A DNA stretch of 64,000 bases from Setoptus koraiensis (taxonomy: Eukaryota > Arthropoda): assembly GCA_048013815.1 (NCBI GenBank), contig CM106585.1, positions 20,646,001 through 20,710,000 of the forward strand. The letters are read 5' to 3'. Each line of letters begins with the position of its first letter. Within the stretch, counting starts at the first letter, position 1. A model generated the notes under the pieces. That model saw nothing but the letters and a program-made list of their open reading frames with translations. It was not told the origin of the DNA and did no database searches. The translations under genes and the position numbers were made by a program. Below are positions 46,094-55,879 of the stretch, in pieces.

Positions 46094-47264
46094 CTAGGTT
46101 TTTCTCTTCTTTTGTTTCATTTGATCGAAGAATTCGTGAATATCTTCTTCTCTGACGATCTTTTTGCTGTCGGCAAACTTTCTTAAGTAGTCTGATAAAT
46201 CTTCCTTCAGCTCATTGTAACCATGTAGTGCCTCAACAACTGCAACTCTATTCATTCTGCCAAGTGCCGACAGACCCTGTTCATACTGAGACAGATGTGT
46301 GTTGTTGGCTTTACCTTGAGCTTCGTAGTGTGAAACAGTGTCAGTTTCATCAATTAAATATGTACATTCTTTCTCTTTGTAGAGCTCCAAGCACTTGTTG
46401 CAACGACATAATTTCTTCCTGTAATCACTAGAGGGAAAGAATATAGGCCCTTTCTGGTCCACATCTCCGAGCTGCTTGGTCCTTTTTAAAAGACTACATT
46501 CGCTCGATTGTTCATCAGTGGCTGTGGTGGTCTCTTCTTCGGTATAGCTGTAGAGAAAGTTAAGCTTACTGGCACACTGACCACAAATAAGTTCTTCAAA
46601 TTTATCTGGTACATTCTCGGTGGCTAAGTGATTCGAGTGATACCAATCTTCACAAGCAACACATTGCCACATATCCTCTTGAGTAACAGATTCATCTTCC
46701 TCCTCTGGTGGATAGGCCGTGTTGCAGGTGCAGTATTTCCCAGAGAAATTGTGATTGTATTTGTTCTTTTCATTTAGTGGTAACTTGAACTTCTCCAATT
46801 TACATTCAAAACCTTCCTTGAACTTACTATTACCACAATCACATCTGAAGTTTCGTTTGGTGTAAAGCTCATAAAGTTGGTGATTTTCATGACACTCTAG
46901 ACTGCAAGCCAGACAAATGGCTGCGACATTGTCGCTTCCATCTGAACATGTAGCACAAGAATATAGCGCCTGACGCGGTATGTAACCCTGTTTTGTTTAT
47001 ATGGAGAATAGAATTTTGATCATGGTTAGAATGAGTATGCTCAGCAAGAAAAGTACCCCTCACACGTGTCCAATTCAAAAAGCTTAGATCACTCACCTTA
47101 GAGTAGGTACAATTCTTCTCGTCACTGTTACCTAACACTGCAGAGGCCTCCTCTTGGAGTTTGTTTTCATCCTCGAGCACATCCAACATGGTGATTGTAT
47201 CTTCATCGTCGTCGATCTGGGGCGATCCGGGTCTGCTGTTATCTTGTTCGTTTTCCGAGGACAT
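46094..47264 (-). CDS. UBR7: UBR7-like protein, UBR box plus PHD finger
   Basis: Putative E3 ubiquitin ligase; the human protein binds histones and ubiquitinates H2B. Exons 47264-47097 and 46987-46094 join in phase 0 (AAG/GTGAGT, ACAAAACAG), giving 353 residues against 425 in human. The N-terminus is acidic. The UBR box reads CATCSDGSDNVAAICLACSL, then ECHENHQLYELYTKRNFRCD and CG. The PHD finger follows with YCTCN, WQCVACEDWYHSNHL and LICGQCASKL. The C-terminal part has LCRCNKCLELYKEK and YLRKFADSKKIVREEDIHEF, as in UBR7. A minus-strand AATAAA at 46077-46082 lies just after the stop. It is divergent from the SMARCE1-like gene. Confidence 0.93.
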
Positions 47265-47968
47265 ATTGCGATAAATAATGTTGATTAATTAATAAATCAA
47301 GGCCGCTGAGAATGTTGTTCTGCCTATGCCTCAATATTGTTATTATTACATGTGTATATCGTTTTGCAATGTATTCGATGGGGTCTTGCATGAAAAACTG
47401 AATGCGCAAGTTATCACATCAATGCGCTATAGTGGCCTGGGACTGCTATAGATTGCAAAATCTTTGTTTCAATTCAAATGTATAGGGTGCGCAACTAAGA
47501 TTGGTGTCCTTCTGATGTTACAACCTACGAGTTGATTTGCTCGAATAGAGTTTGCACCATGGACAAAAGAGGGCGGGAAGCAGAGCCTCCTCTTGGTGCT
47601 ATAGTGCAACAGAAAGAATTTGCGCCAAGTCTAAAATCAATTGAATTCCGCCTCCCATCTTTCGCAGAGAGGAGAGGATCTCCCCACGTCCCTTGATCAC
47701 AACAAAAATGGCAGTTTGAATTCCGCGCAAATTCACACTTGTGACGGTAGAATTTTGCTTTGTTCACGGCAGACAGTCGTCATCAAGATTTTTCTGGAGA
47801 AAAATACACTCCTACAATTACTACTTGCATAAATTATATACTTGTATTATCAGCTCGACTATTATAAATCCATATCTATATAAAAGAGACCCGTTTCAAC
47901 GATCATTGCTCGAGGACACGTTGATTTGATATTACATTGACCTGGTGGATTCTTTTAGCGAAGGAATC
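47265..47968. promoter_or_regulatory. Divergent intergenic region, UBR7 / SMARCE1-like gene
   Basis: About 0.7 kb between two start codons facing away from each other, so it should hold both promoters. I looked here for an upstream HMG-box exon of the SMARCE1-like gene on the plus strand and found no coding match. A short inverted-repeat-like stretch with GGCGGGAAG / CTTCCGCC flavour spans 47570-47660. No defined motif is claimed. Confidence 0.5.
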
Positions 47969-48559
47969 ATGAGCTCACACAATCCATTTATACCTTCCAG
48001 GTTCGGTCATCCAAGTTTCAATCCTGTGAATCAAAAATCTCGCTCAACCTCATTAGGTGGCCAAAAATCTGGACATAGAACCCCTGGCAGTCATCATCCT
48101 GATGGCTCTAAGTCTTCACGAAAAAAACAGAAACATGATGATAAAGTAAGCATACAACCCGTAGAGGAGGAGGATGGCGATGAATTCTTCAACAAGCATT
48201 TAGCTGCTGCCAGATTCAATAGAAATCACCGGCTTATACACGAATTGTTCAGTGATTACACGGTGACAGATTACAAAGCCAAGCAAGCTCCTGACAGGGT
48301 GCAGTTATTGAGGAAACAAGCTCAGACACTAGGCGGTCATCAAAAGAAGTTGGAGAGTGAATTAGCTCAAATTCATGAAAAATTTTATGCGAAAAAATCT
48401 AGGATTTTAAGCGACAGCAAAAGATTTAACGATGAATTACTATCTTTGCAAATGAAAACTAAACAGGAGCTTATGGCAATCAAACCAAATAATCAGACCC
48501 CTACACCACCAGCTACAACGCCCAATTCTACACCGACGCCCACACCAACACCGACGTAG
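47969..48559 (+). CDS. SMARCE1/Dalao-like protein lacking the HMG box
   Basis: SMARCE1 (BAF57, fly Dalao/BAP111) is a subunit of SWI/SNF chromatin remodellers with an HMG box followed by a conserved coiled-coil region. Here a single 196-residue exon has only the second part: VSIQPVEEEDGDEFFNKHLA, ARFNRNHRLIHELFSD, VQLLRKQAQTLGGHQKKLES and ELAQIHEKFYAKKSRILSDS. These align in order with SMARCE1 ([51 protein letters not shown]). Residues before it are Ser/His/Lys-rich with RKKQKHDDK and no HMG box. The C-terminus is a Thr/Pro run. The first ATG in frame is 47969; the frame is open a little further upstream without an ATG. An ATTAAA occurs at 48619-48624. It may be a paralog, an isoform-like copy or the only gene. 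Confidence 0.8.
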   Translation: MSSHNPFIPSRFGHPSFNPVNQKSRSTSLGGQKSGHRTPGSHHPDGSKSSRKKQKHDDKVSIQPVEEEDGDEFFNKHLAAARFNRNHRLIHELFSDYTVTDYKAKQAPDRVQLLRKQAQTLGGHQKKLESELAQIHEKFYAKKSRILSDSKRFNDELLSLQMKTKQELMAIKPNNQTPTPPATTPNSTPTPTPTPT

Positions 48560-48639
48560 TACTTTTGTGCTAGCACGCGAAGTCATCGATTGTAAATAAG
48601 AGATCTTAAAAAAATTGTATTAAAGAAATATTAATTGAT

Positions 48640-50337
48640 CTATCTCACAGGCCACAATGACTCGAGGAATGTCTTCCCATTTAAAATCTTCGTCGTGGCA
48701 ACTATAAATTCCCAATTGAAATCTTCTTGCTTAGATAGATATCTCAGAGCGGAAATTTCTGCAAACGTGCACCCTCCGACGAAGAAAACTAGTGCAGTCT
48801 CGTTTCGCCAGACAGTAGGCTGTTGAACTAGATTCTTGACCATGGTAATAGATATTGGGGCGTATCCGCCGTATACGTAAGAGAGATGGTCCGGATTGGA
48901 TTCGCTGACATCGTCTTTTATCAGATCTAGCTTGCTTTTCAGGTCACCATAACTGTTGGGATATGGATTATCATTGTGCAGCAAGAGAGAAGCCTTCTTT
49001 AGATCCTCCAATAACAAGAGAAAGTCATTGCCATAGTTTTGAATGATTTCCTTTTTATAATAGTCCAACACCTTTGGTTTAAGGCCGTTATTTGCAATCG
49101 ACTGTAGACATATGAGTCTAAGTATCGAGATTACCGACTCTTGTCTTAGTAACTTTGTTTCGATTTCAGGGATGACTTTGTATATTTTATCTTGTTGTAT
49201 TATGGTATGTTCGATTCTCAGGCCACAAATGAACTCTGGTCGAGAGATGTGTTCGTTAAGTAATTCTGCCATTGTCGTGTGATTGGATTGTGAATTTTTG
49301 GCTGCTTTGATATATGGCAACCTCTCAATCGTCTTCTTCAGTTCTAATGTTGTCTTCGTACCCTCTCTTTTGAGTTCGTCATGCTCAGCCTGTAGCTGAT
49401 GAGCTGAGGCACGTAAAGTTGTACCAACAGCGTTAATATGGCAATCTCTGAGTTGAGCAAACAATTCCTCAGATGATCTCAATTTAAGTTTGATAGTGGA
49501 CGGTTTATTAGTATCATTCTCTTCTTTATCCTTGTAGAATTTGGCGGCCGGCAATGAAATAGTTGCTTGCTCAATTCCGAAAACTTCATCGAGAAGTCCC
49601 TCATAGGTCAATTGGGTAAGAAGCATGGTAAAGAGATCTACTTTACGATCTATCACAATGAGATGTTGTATCTGAGGTGGTTGATCATTCTTGATCAAAG
49701 AATTTTTCTTTTTCATCAAGTCCGCAACCATTTTAGCAACTTTACCTTTGGCGGAAATTTTTGGTATAATACCGTAAATCTCTTGTAGATCTACAAGACT
49801 GTTGACTACGTTACGAACACAGGTGTAATCATCTTCTAGATGAATGTTGCGAAAAACCGATTCATTTTCCATTGATAGAATATCAGTATCTATCATGAAT
49901 AACTGTATGGGTAATTCATCAATGGCATTCAATTTGTCGAGATCCACCTTTAGTTGTTGCAGGTACCTCTCACAACTGATGCATTTTTGTGGTACAAATA
50001 CAAGACTAGTTTTGGGTAGCATGGATCGGTCTAATTTGAGTAAACTCTCTGCCAACATTGGCATCAAAGATAAATCTTTACGTATTAAATATATAACATG
50101 GTCAACTTTGTTTCCGATTGAGTTGATTGGACTCAGTTGATAGTTTTTCTTGACGAAATGTTTGCTCAATAAAGAATTGTCAGCTATGAGATCGAATGGT
50201 CGTATGAGGCTTTCGTCCCAGACAATAGCCTTTTCGTCGCCATCATATTTGTCTAAGAGGTCCAAGAATTTTCTTTGATAGACCTCCCTGACCAAGTTCA
50301 AATGTATTGAAGTTGTTGCACCGTTCGTTGTGTCCAT
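48640..50337 (-). CDS. VPS33A: VPS33A, Sec1/Munc18 subunit of HOPS/CORVET
   Basis: SM-family protein that templates SNARE assembly for fusion with late endosomes and lysosomes; it is the fly carnation gene. One uninterrupted frame of 565 residues, close to the usual length of about 600. Diagnostic stretches are LDLLDKYDGDEKAIVWDESL, HVIYLIRKDLSLM, LIVIDRKVDLFTMLLTQLTY followed by EGLLDEVFGI, and near the end VFFVGGCTFAEISALRYLSK and FIVATTKILNGKTFLESL. These fit VPS33A better than VPS33B. The ATG at 50337 is followed by a short leader and then LNLVREVYQRKF. Its stop is 80 bases from the stop of the convergent SMARCE1-like gene. Confidence 0.94.
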   Translation of the reverse strand: MDTTNGATTSIHLNLVREVYQRKFLDLLDKYDGDEKAIVWDESLIRPFDLIADNSLLSKHFVKKNYQLSPINSIGNKVDHVIYLIRKDLSLMPMLAESLLKLDRSMLPKTSLVFVPQKCISCERYLQQLKVDLDKLNAIDELPIQLFMIDTDILSMENESVFRNIHLEDDYTCVRNVVNSLVDLQEIYGIIPKISAKGKVAKMVADLMKKKNSLIKNDQPPQIQHLIVIDRKVDLFTMLLTQLTYEGLLDEVFGIEQATISLPAAKFYKDKEENDTNKPSTIKLKLRSSEELFAQLRDCHINAVGTTLRASAHQLQAEHDELKREGTKTTLELKKTIERLPYIKAAKNSQSNHTTMAELLNEHISRPEFICGLRIEHTIIQQDKIYKVIPEIETKLLRQESVISILRLICLQSIANNGLKPKVLDYYKKEIIQNYGNDFLLLLEDLKKASLLLHNDNPYPNSYGDLKSKLDLIKDDVSESNPDHLSYVYGGYAPISITMVKNLVQQPTVWRNETALVFFVGGCTFAEISALRYLSKQEDFNWEFIVATTKILNGKTFLESLWPVR

Positions 50338-50940
50338 GGAGGGATGAATTCAATGAAAAATGGGGACCAGGTGTAATGGTACCAGGGACCAGGATATTGT
50401 ACAAATGAGCTTATTTCAACACGGAGACTTGAACATATCCGAAAAAGACTCAAGAGTTGGATCTCGCTGAAAAATCTGTCTTGCACAGGTGAGTTTTTGA
50501 GAAATTTTTTTTTCAATTCTAGATTCTTGAGGAGAATTCTGAAAAAGCCAGAAATAAATCAATGCAATCCTAATTGATTCCCAAAAATGATTAGTTTTTC
50601 GAGCCAGAAATCCCTGTTGGAGCTCAAATTTTAGTTGTTTTAGTTGTAAAACAACCAACCGCAACATCAAAATGACCTGGCTCAGCTGTTTTGTGCAGCG
50701 ATCTTAAAGGATGTCGATCAACATTTGCAATTTACCCCAGAAACAGCTGAGTGGGTCATGAAAAAGACAATCTGCTCGAGTTCTTTTGAAATAAACCAGA
50801 GGGTGCAGTCATTTTATTTTATCTACACTATTATTATATTGTTGTCTATTAGATGTAAAATTGATCAAGTAAGCTTATCCCTTGTTGGAATTAATTCAGA
50901 CTCGCACTCCATTGATACCAATAATAAACATACTTCAACA
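50338..50940. promoter_or_regulatory. Divergent intergenic region, VPS33A / CCDC124
   Basis: 603 bases between the two opposing start codons; a shared promoter is inferred from the layout. The CCDC124 frame stays open upstream to 50725, but residues there do not resemble the family, so I start the gene at 50941. Confidence 0.55.
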
Positions 50941-51654
50941 ATGGGCAAGAAGATGGGAATAAACACCAAAGCTGTCGAAGCTAGAGAGAGAAAGCAGGCT
51001 GTGAAGAATGCCAAAAGCGAGGCTTTACAAAAACAAAAAGAGGAACAATTTTGGAAAGACGACGACAAGCATGTCAATAGGAAGTTGGAAAGACAGAAAG
51101 AAAAAGAGAAGAAAGCGGCCGAGGAACGTTTGAGAAAACAAACCAACAAGTCCGCTTACGAAGAGGAGATGGCGGAACTAGCTAAGATTAGTGCTAAACC
51201 AACTAAAACCACTCTGCCTAAATCTACCATCGTCACCACAAATAAGACCCCAATACCTAAAGCTACTGTGGTTCAACCAGTGGCACCGAAAATTACTAGG
51301 TTCGAAATACAAACTAAGTTGGATGAAGAGCTGAGCAAAGAGCTTCGCGAGAAAGCCGACATAGAAACTATTTTGGATAAGCCGCTTGAACCAAACGTAA
51401 ATCATGAAGATGCAGGCGAAACTGCCACCACCATAGATGAGGCCTTGCAAGTCCTTAGTATATCAAGTGTTCCAACTGTGGATAAACATCCGGAAAAGCG
51501 TGTCAAGAATGCCTATTTAACTTATGAGAGTGTTCATTTGCCTAAACTCAAGAGCCAAAATCCTAATATGAGATTGTCACAATTGAAGCAAATACTGAAA
51601 AAACAATGGCAAAAGGCCCCCGAAAATCCATTCAATCAAGTGTTGAGACCTTAG
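50941..51654 (+). CDS. CCDC124: CCDC124, ribosome-associated coiled-coil protein
   Basis: CCDC124 (yeast Lso2) binds the ribosomal decoding centre and A site and protects idle 80S ribosomes. The 237-residue product (human 223) starts MGKKMGINTKAVEARERK, the family signature, followed by a long Lys/Glu coiled coil (EEQFWKDDDKHVNRKLERQK). A Lys/Thr/Pro linker is followed by the conserved C-terminus: KNAYLTYESVHLPKLKSQNP, NMRLSQLKQILKKQW and APENPFNQ. The start at 50941 is chosen because the family begins MGKK there. Single exon. Confidence 0.93.
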   Translation: MGKKMGINTKAVEARERKQAVKNAKSEALQKQKEEQFWKDDDKHVNRKLERQKEKEKKAAEERLRKQTNKSAYEEEMAELAKISAKPTKTTLPKSTIVTTNKTPIPKATVVQPVAPKITRFEIQTKLDEELSKELREKADIETILDKPLEPNVNHEDAGETATTIDEALQVLSISSVPTVDKHPEKRVKNAYLTYESVHLPKLKSQNPNMRLSQLKQILKKQWQKAPENPFNQVLRP

Positions 51655-53850
51655 AGAAAATCATAGACACACAAGGAAAACAGAAAGTGATTGGCATTCT
51701 ATCATAACAAATTGCGACAAGGCACCAAGTCAGTGTCTTATAATTTATTCCACCATGCTGCATTTATTGCTGCATAGAAGCTTTATTGGGCTATCTGCTA
51801 TTTGGTGAATCAATTTGTGAAACGTAACACGAAAAACAACAACTAATTTCAACACTTATCAACCATAACAATAACAACAAAAGTAATAGAGACAAATTAC
51901 AAATAGTAGTTTTATTAACGGTTATGATATGTATCCAAATATTTCCAGATTGGTGCTGATCATATTATATCATCATTCGGTTTGCGTGTGTGTTTGCGTG
52001 TGTATGATATCACTTTCTTGATCATTATTGAAACTAGCTGATTTCAACTCGGATTGGATTAGGTCGTTGGGATCAGGGCGCAAAGAATGAAACAGTATCG
52101 CAACCATAATTAGACTGAGGATTGATCGGTCGGACCTCGAGGAGGGTGAGTCTGCTGCTGTTAGTGCTCCTATTACATTCGTCGTGTTCAATTGTTTTGC
52201 CATCATCACGTCACCATCATCGAACGATACGAATATTTTGTTGAGCCATCGCCACTACCAGTCTGATCACCACAACAGCTTACACCAACAACGGCTCTTT
52301 TGATTTATCAGACTTTCATAGAAACTACGCACATTACATGTCTACATTGATCAATTAATTTGTGCTAGGTCATTATTCTACTATTTCGGATATTAGGAAT
52401 ACACTTATGTGACAACATCACAGCACTATGACTCTCTGACTGCATGGAATGATGTTGATTTGTACACGATATTGATGAGGTAATAGCTGCAGTAACTCAT
52501 ACTAGACATACAAATTTATCTATATCTTTACATATATATGACGCTATCTGTCGCTCTCCCCTATGTATATTAATATATGATTATGATAATAATGAATTGT
52601 GATAGATTACATTATGTTGTTGTAGTGTTGGTGGTAGTATCCGCTAACGCGACTATAGCCATTAACGTGGGTAACCTACAATTGCAAGTTACAATATCAA
52701 TATCAAGGTCGTGATCTTCATGGAAATAATGCCGGCTTCTTACCTGAAGTGCCAAACCGGCCGGGTCGAGTCTCTTGCGACTGTTCTAGGAATAGACTCA
52801 CACAAAAGGAGCATCGAGATGACACATTGGGGCAATTGTTTGTTTATTGGATCTAGTCAAGCCAGATGAGAGAGAGAGAAGAAAAGGGGGCGAAAGCAAA
52901 CAACTAAAGTCGACCTAGTCATCTGAGCCCATGATAGTTGGCCAATCAGCTAATTGGAAAGATATTGTTGCTTCAGAACAAATGATGAACTCAAAAAGTT
53001 TAGCCTACATGTTTCAGTAAAGTTTATATTTCTCATATTAGCTGATGGGTGTGCTTAGAAAAGCGAACCATTTCATTACAACTATTACTATCACCACCAG
53101 CACCACCACTTATACGGTGATTTTAGAATTACCCTTTAGAATGAATTGAATAAACTGTAACATCATGCTCTCTTGTCAAACCAACAACAACAATATGAAT
53201 GTCTGGTGGGAGAAGTGTGTTTATTTTTTGTTATAGATTTTATTTATATATATACCTATAGAATGATATTGTGTGTGTACATGTAGACAGTGAAAGTGTA
53301 GAAACAACTACTGTTAATCAAACTCAACAATTATATCCATCGTAAATTGCATATGTATTTATTCCATTGCATCCTTGAATGTGATCAATACTATTACTAT
53401 TTCGCGACTAATACAGTGTTGTTATTATAGTTGTTGATACTGTTGTTGTTGTCATTTTTGCTGCTGTTTTTAACTGATTCATTACCAATAATTATAACTC
53501 TCTAGAACATTTACACGATTTTTTGTCGCAATGTCACAAGGAAATTGTCAAAAATGGCTAACGGTATTAGAGGCCACAATACCAAGTAGCAGATGATCAA
53601 GATCGCCAATTACCTAACTTTTTAGTGTGCGTGTGTGTTTGTGATCGGCATCAGGGTCACTACACCACCTATGAACATATCCTATCATATTAGCAACTAA
53701 TTAGCAACTACAACCAACTGAAAGCAGCCCACATACATACACCAAGTGCAACACTAGTGATACAAGCTACAAACCGGAAGTGTAGCCGGAAAAAGTCATC
53801 TATAAGCAGCAAGACAGTGAACAAGAGAAGCAGCAGCAACAGCTTAAAAG
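51655..53850. other. Intergenic region upstream of the ABC transporter
   Basis: About 2.2 kb, AT-rich, with GT and GTT microsatellites (about 51980-52000 and 53420-53460). A small minus-strand ORF (51973-52206) is listed separately. The ABC transporter promoter and 5' UTR (CAGCAGCAACAGC-rich just before the ATG) should be at the right. I see no other supported feature. Confidence 0.55.
51973..52206 (-). CDS. Candidate small protein of 77 residues with one hydrophobic segment
   Basis: ATG ATG GCA at 52206 opens MAKQLNTTNVIGALTAADSP, then SSRSDRSILSLIMVAILFHS and a hydrophilic tail ending THTQTHTQTE. The segment SILSLIMVAILFHSL could be a short membrane helix. A minus-strand AATAAA lies about 60 bases past the stop (near 51910), as expected of a real transcript. 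No family recognised. It sits between CCDC124 and the ABC gene, on the opposite strand to both. Confidence 0.4.
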   Translation of the reverse strand: MMAKQLNTTNVIGALTAADSPSSRSDRSILSLIMVAILFHSLRPDPNDLIQSELKSASFNNDQESDIIHTQTHTQTE

Positions 53851-55833
53851 ATGGCAGCAGTGAAGAAATCGTCATCGCCGAAGAAAAAGAAACGCTCCAG
53901 ACTGAATAATAGCATAAAAAGGTTTAGGTCACGTCTATCATCATCAGTGAGAACATTTAAGCGACACAATCAAGAATGGCAACATGACAGTGCCGAATAT
54001 GCTGAATTGGCAAACAAAATTGGCTATATAGATTTGTTTAAATATGCATTGTGGCGAGAAAAAGTGGCACTATTATCCGGCTTCCTATTTATGTGGTATG
54101 CGGCATCATGGCAACCAATATCAGTATTTATTTTAGCTATTATGGCAACATTAATGGGTCATTTTCACAAGCAAACACAATTATTAGATCAGTTAGATGG
54201 ATTGCCAACTAATAACCATAATAATCATGAAATAAACGCAACAACAACAACATTGATAACAACGTCAAGTATCAATGGCACAAACAACAACAATAACAAC
54301 AATGATAACTATAACGATTACGACTACGACGACGATGATCAAAACCAAAATGATACACTTATAATGAGGGCGCTAAAGGCAACATTTCGAACGTTGTTAT
54401 GTCCAGAGCGGCACAATGCCGAGATGCTATATAATCATCATTGCTCATCAGACAGTGGTCATTTGGTTGACGGTAATAGCGCCAATGAACTAATGCTGGC
54501 GACAGCCACCCAAACAGTCGGATCGATACCGATCAATCACACGGCAAGTAATCAGCATAGTTATTTGTTGAAACAATTCACCCATATGGCAACACCCACG
54601 CCGGCACCCACACGGACAATAGCAACAAATCACACTGTCATACACGCGGACAATGCCGACTCGCTGGAAATTTACAATACGTTTCCGTTGCTGGCCCCAG
54701 TGTCCGCCTTTCTGACGCCAATGTTCGACAGTAAGCCTCCCAAGGAAATTAGAGATGCCGTTGAGGATGTTGTGACACACGAATCGGAATTATTTTTGCG
54801 TAGAAGTTTTGAAATTAACGGCGCCGCCTTCCTATTGGCACTAACACAATTGTCAGCCTTTTGTATAGGCCTAAAACTAATAACATGGTCAGCCAAAAAA
54901 CAGGCCTCACGAATCAAATTGCTATACTTCCGGTCGTGTTTGCATCAGGAGGTCACCTGGTTTGAGTCGATAGACAGCGCTTCTGGTTCGGCGTCGTCTC
55001 TCAATGCGCTGGTGGACAAATTTGAGGACGGCATAGGCACAAAGTTGGCCCTGTTATCATATTTTTTAGGTCACGTTGCCCTGTTTGCGCTGACGGCCTT
55101 CTATCAAATGTTCAGTCTGTCACTGTTTTGTATGTCGTTTGTTTTGGCCATTGGACTATTGATAATGTTTGTGTCCGAGATACAAGCGACAGCAATGGGC
55201 CAGCAGGCATTGTTTACGAAGCGTTCGTTGCAACTGGCCGAAGAGATATTGTCCGCCATTAGAACGGTATTCGCCTTCAATGGCCAACACAAGGAATTGC
55301 AACGTTTCGACACGAGCCTCAAGCCCGCTTACAACAAGTCACTGATGAAACATTTGTTTACGGCCCTAGATACGGCCCTGTCGAAATTTTCAATATTTGC
55401 CTGTTTTGGTGCCTATTGTTTCTATGCCATGCACCTATTTCCGCCCTACAGCGACATAGCTCTCAATAAGTCGACCGTGTTGGCGGTTATGCGCGGCGCC
55501 GAGGTGTCAATTGTCAACATACTCATATCTATACCATTTATGGAGGCCCTACAACAGGCCAAGGGATCGATTGCTCGCATTTATGCTGCCATAGAGCGCC
55601 GCTCCAAAATAGATCCGTCGTCGACGGCGGGCAGCAAGCCAGGCGACGACTTTTTGCCCTCGATTAGATTTCACCAGGTGAGCTTTGAATATTTGGAGCG
55701 GTCGCCCACGCGTCGCCGGTCCACGTTGCCGTTTTTGAATTTGCCCCGGACCATAATTCCAATGAGCGAAATAAACGCCTTAGACCAGCAACAGCAGCAA
55801 CACGATCAACAGCAAGCCAACAACAACGACAAT

Positions 55834-55879
<46 letters not shown>

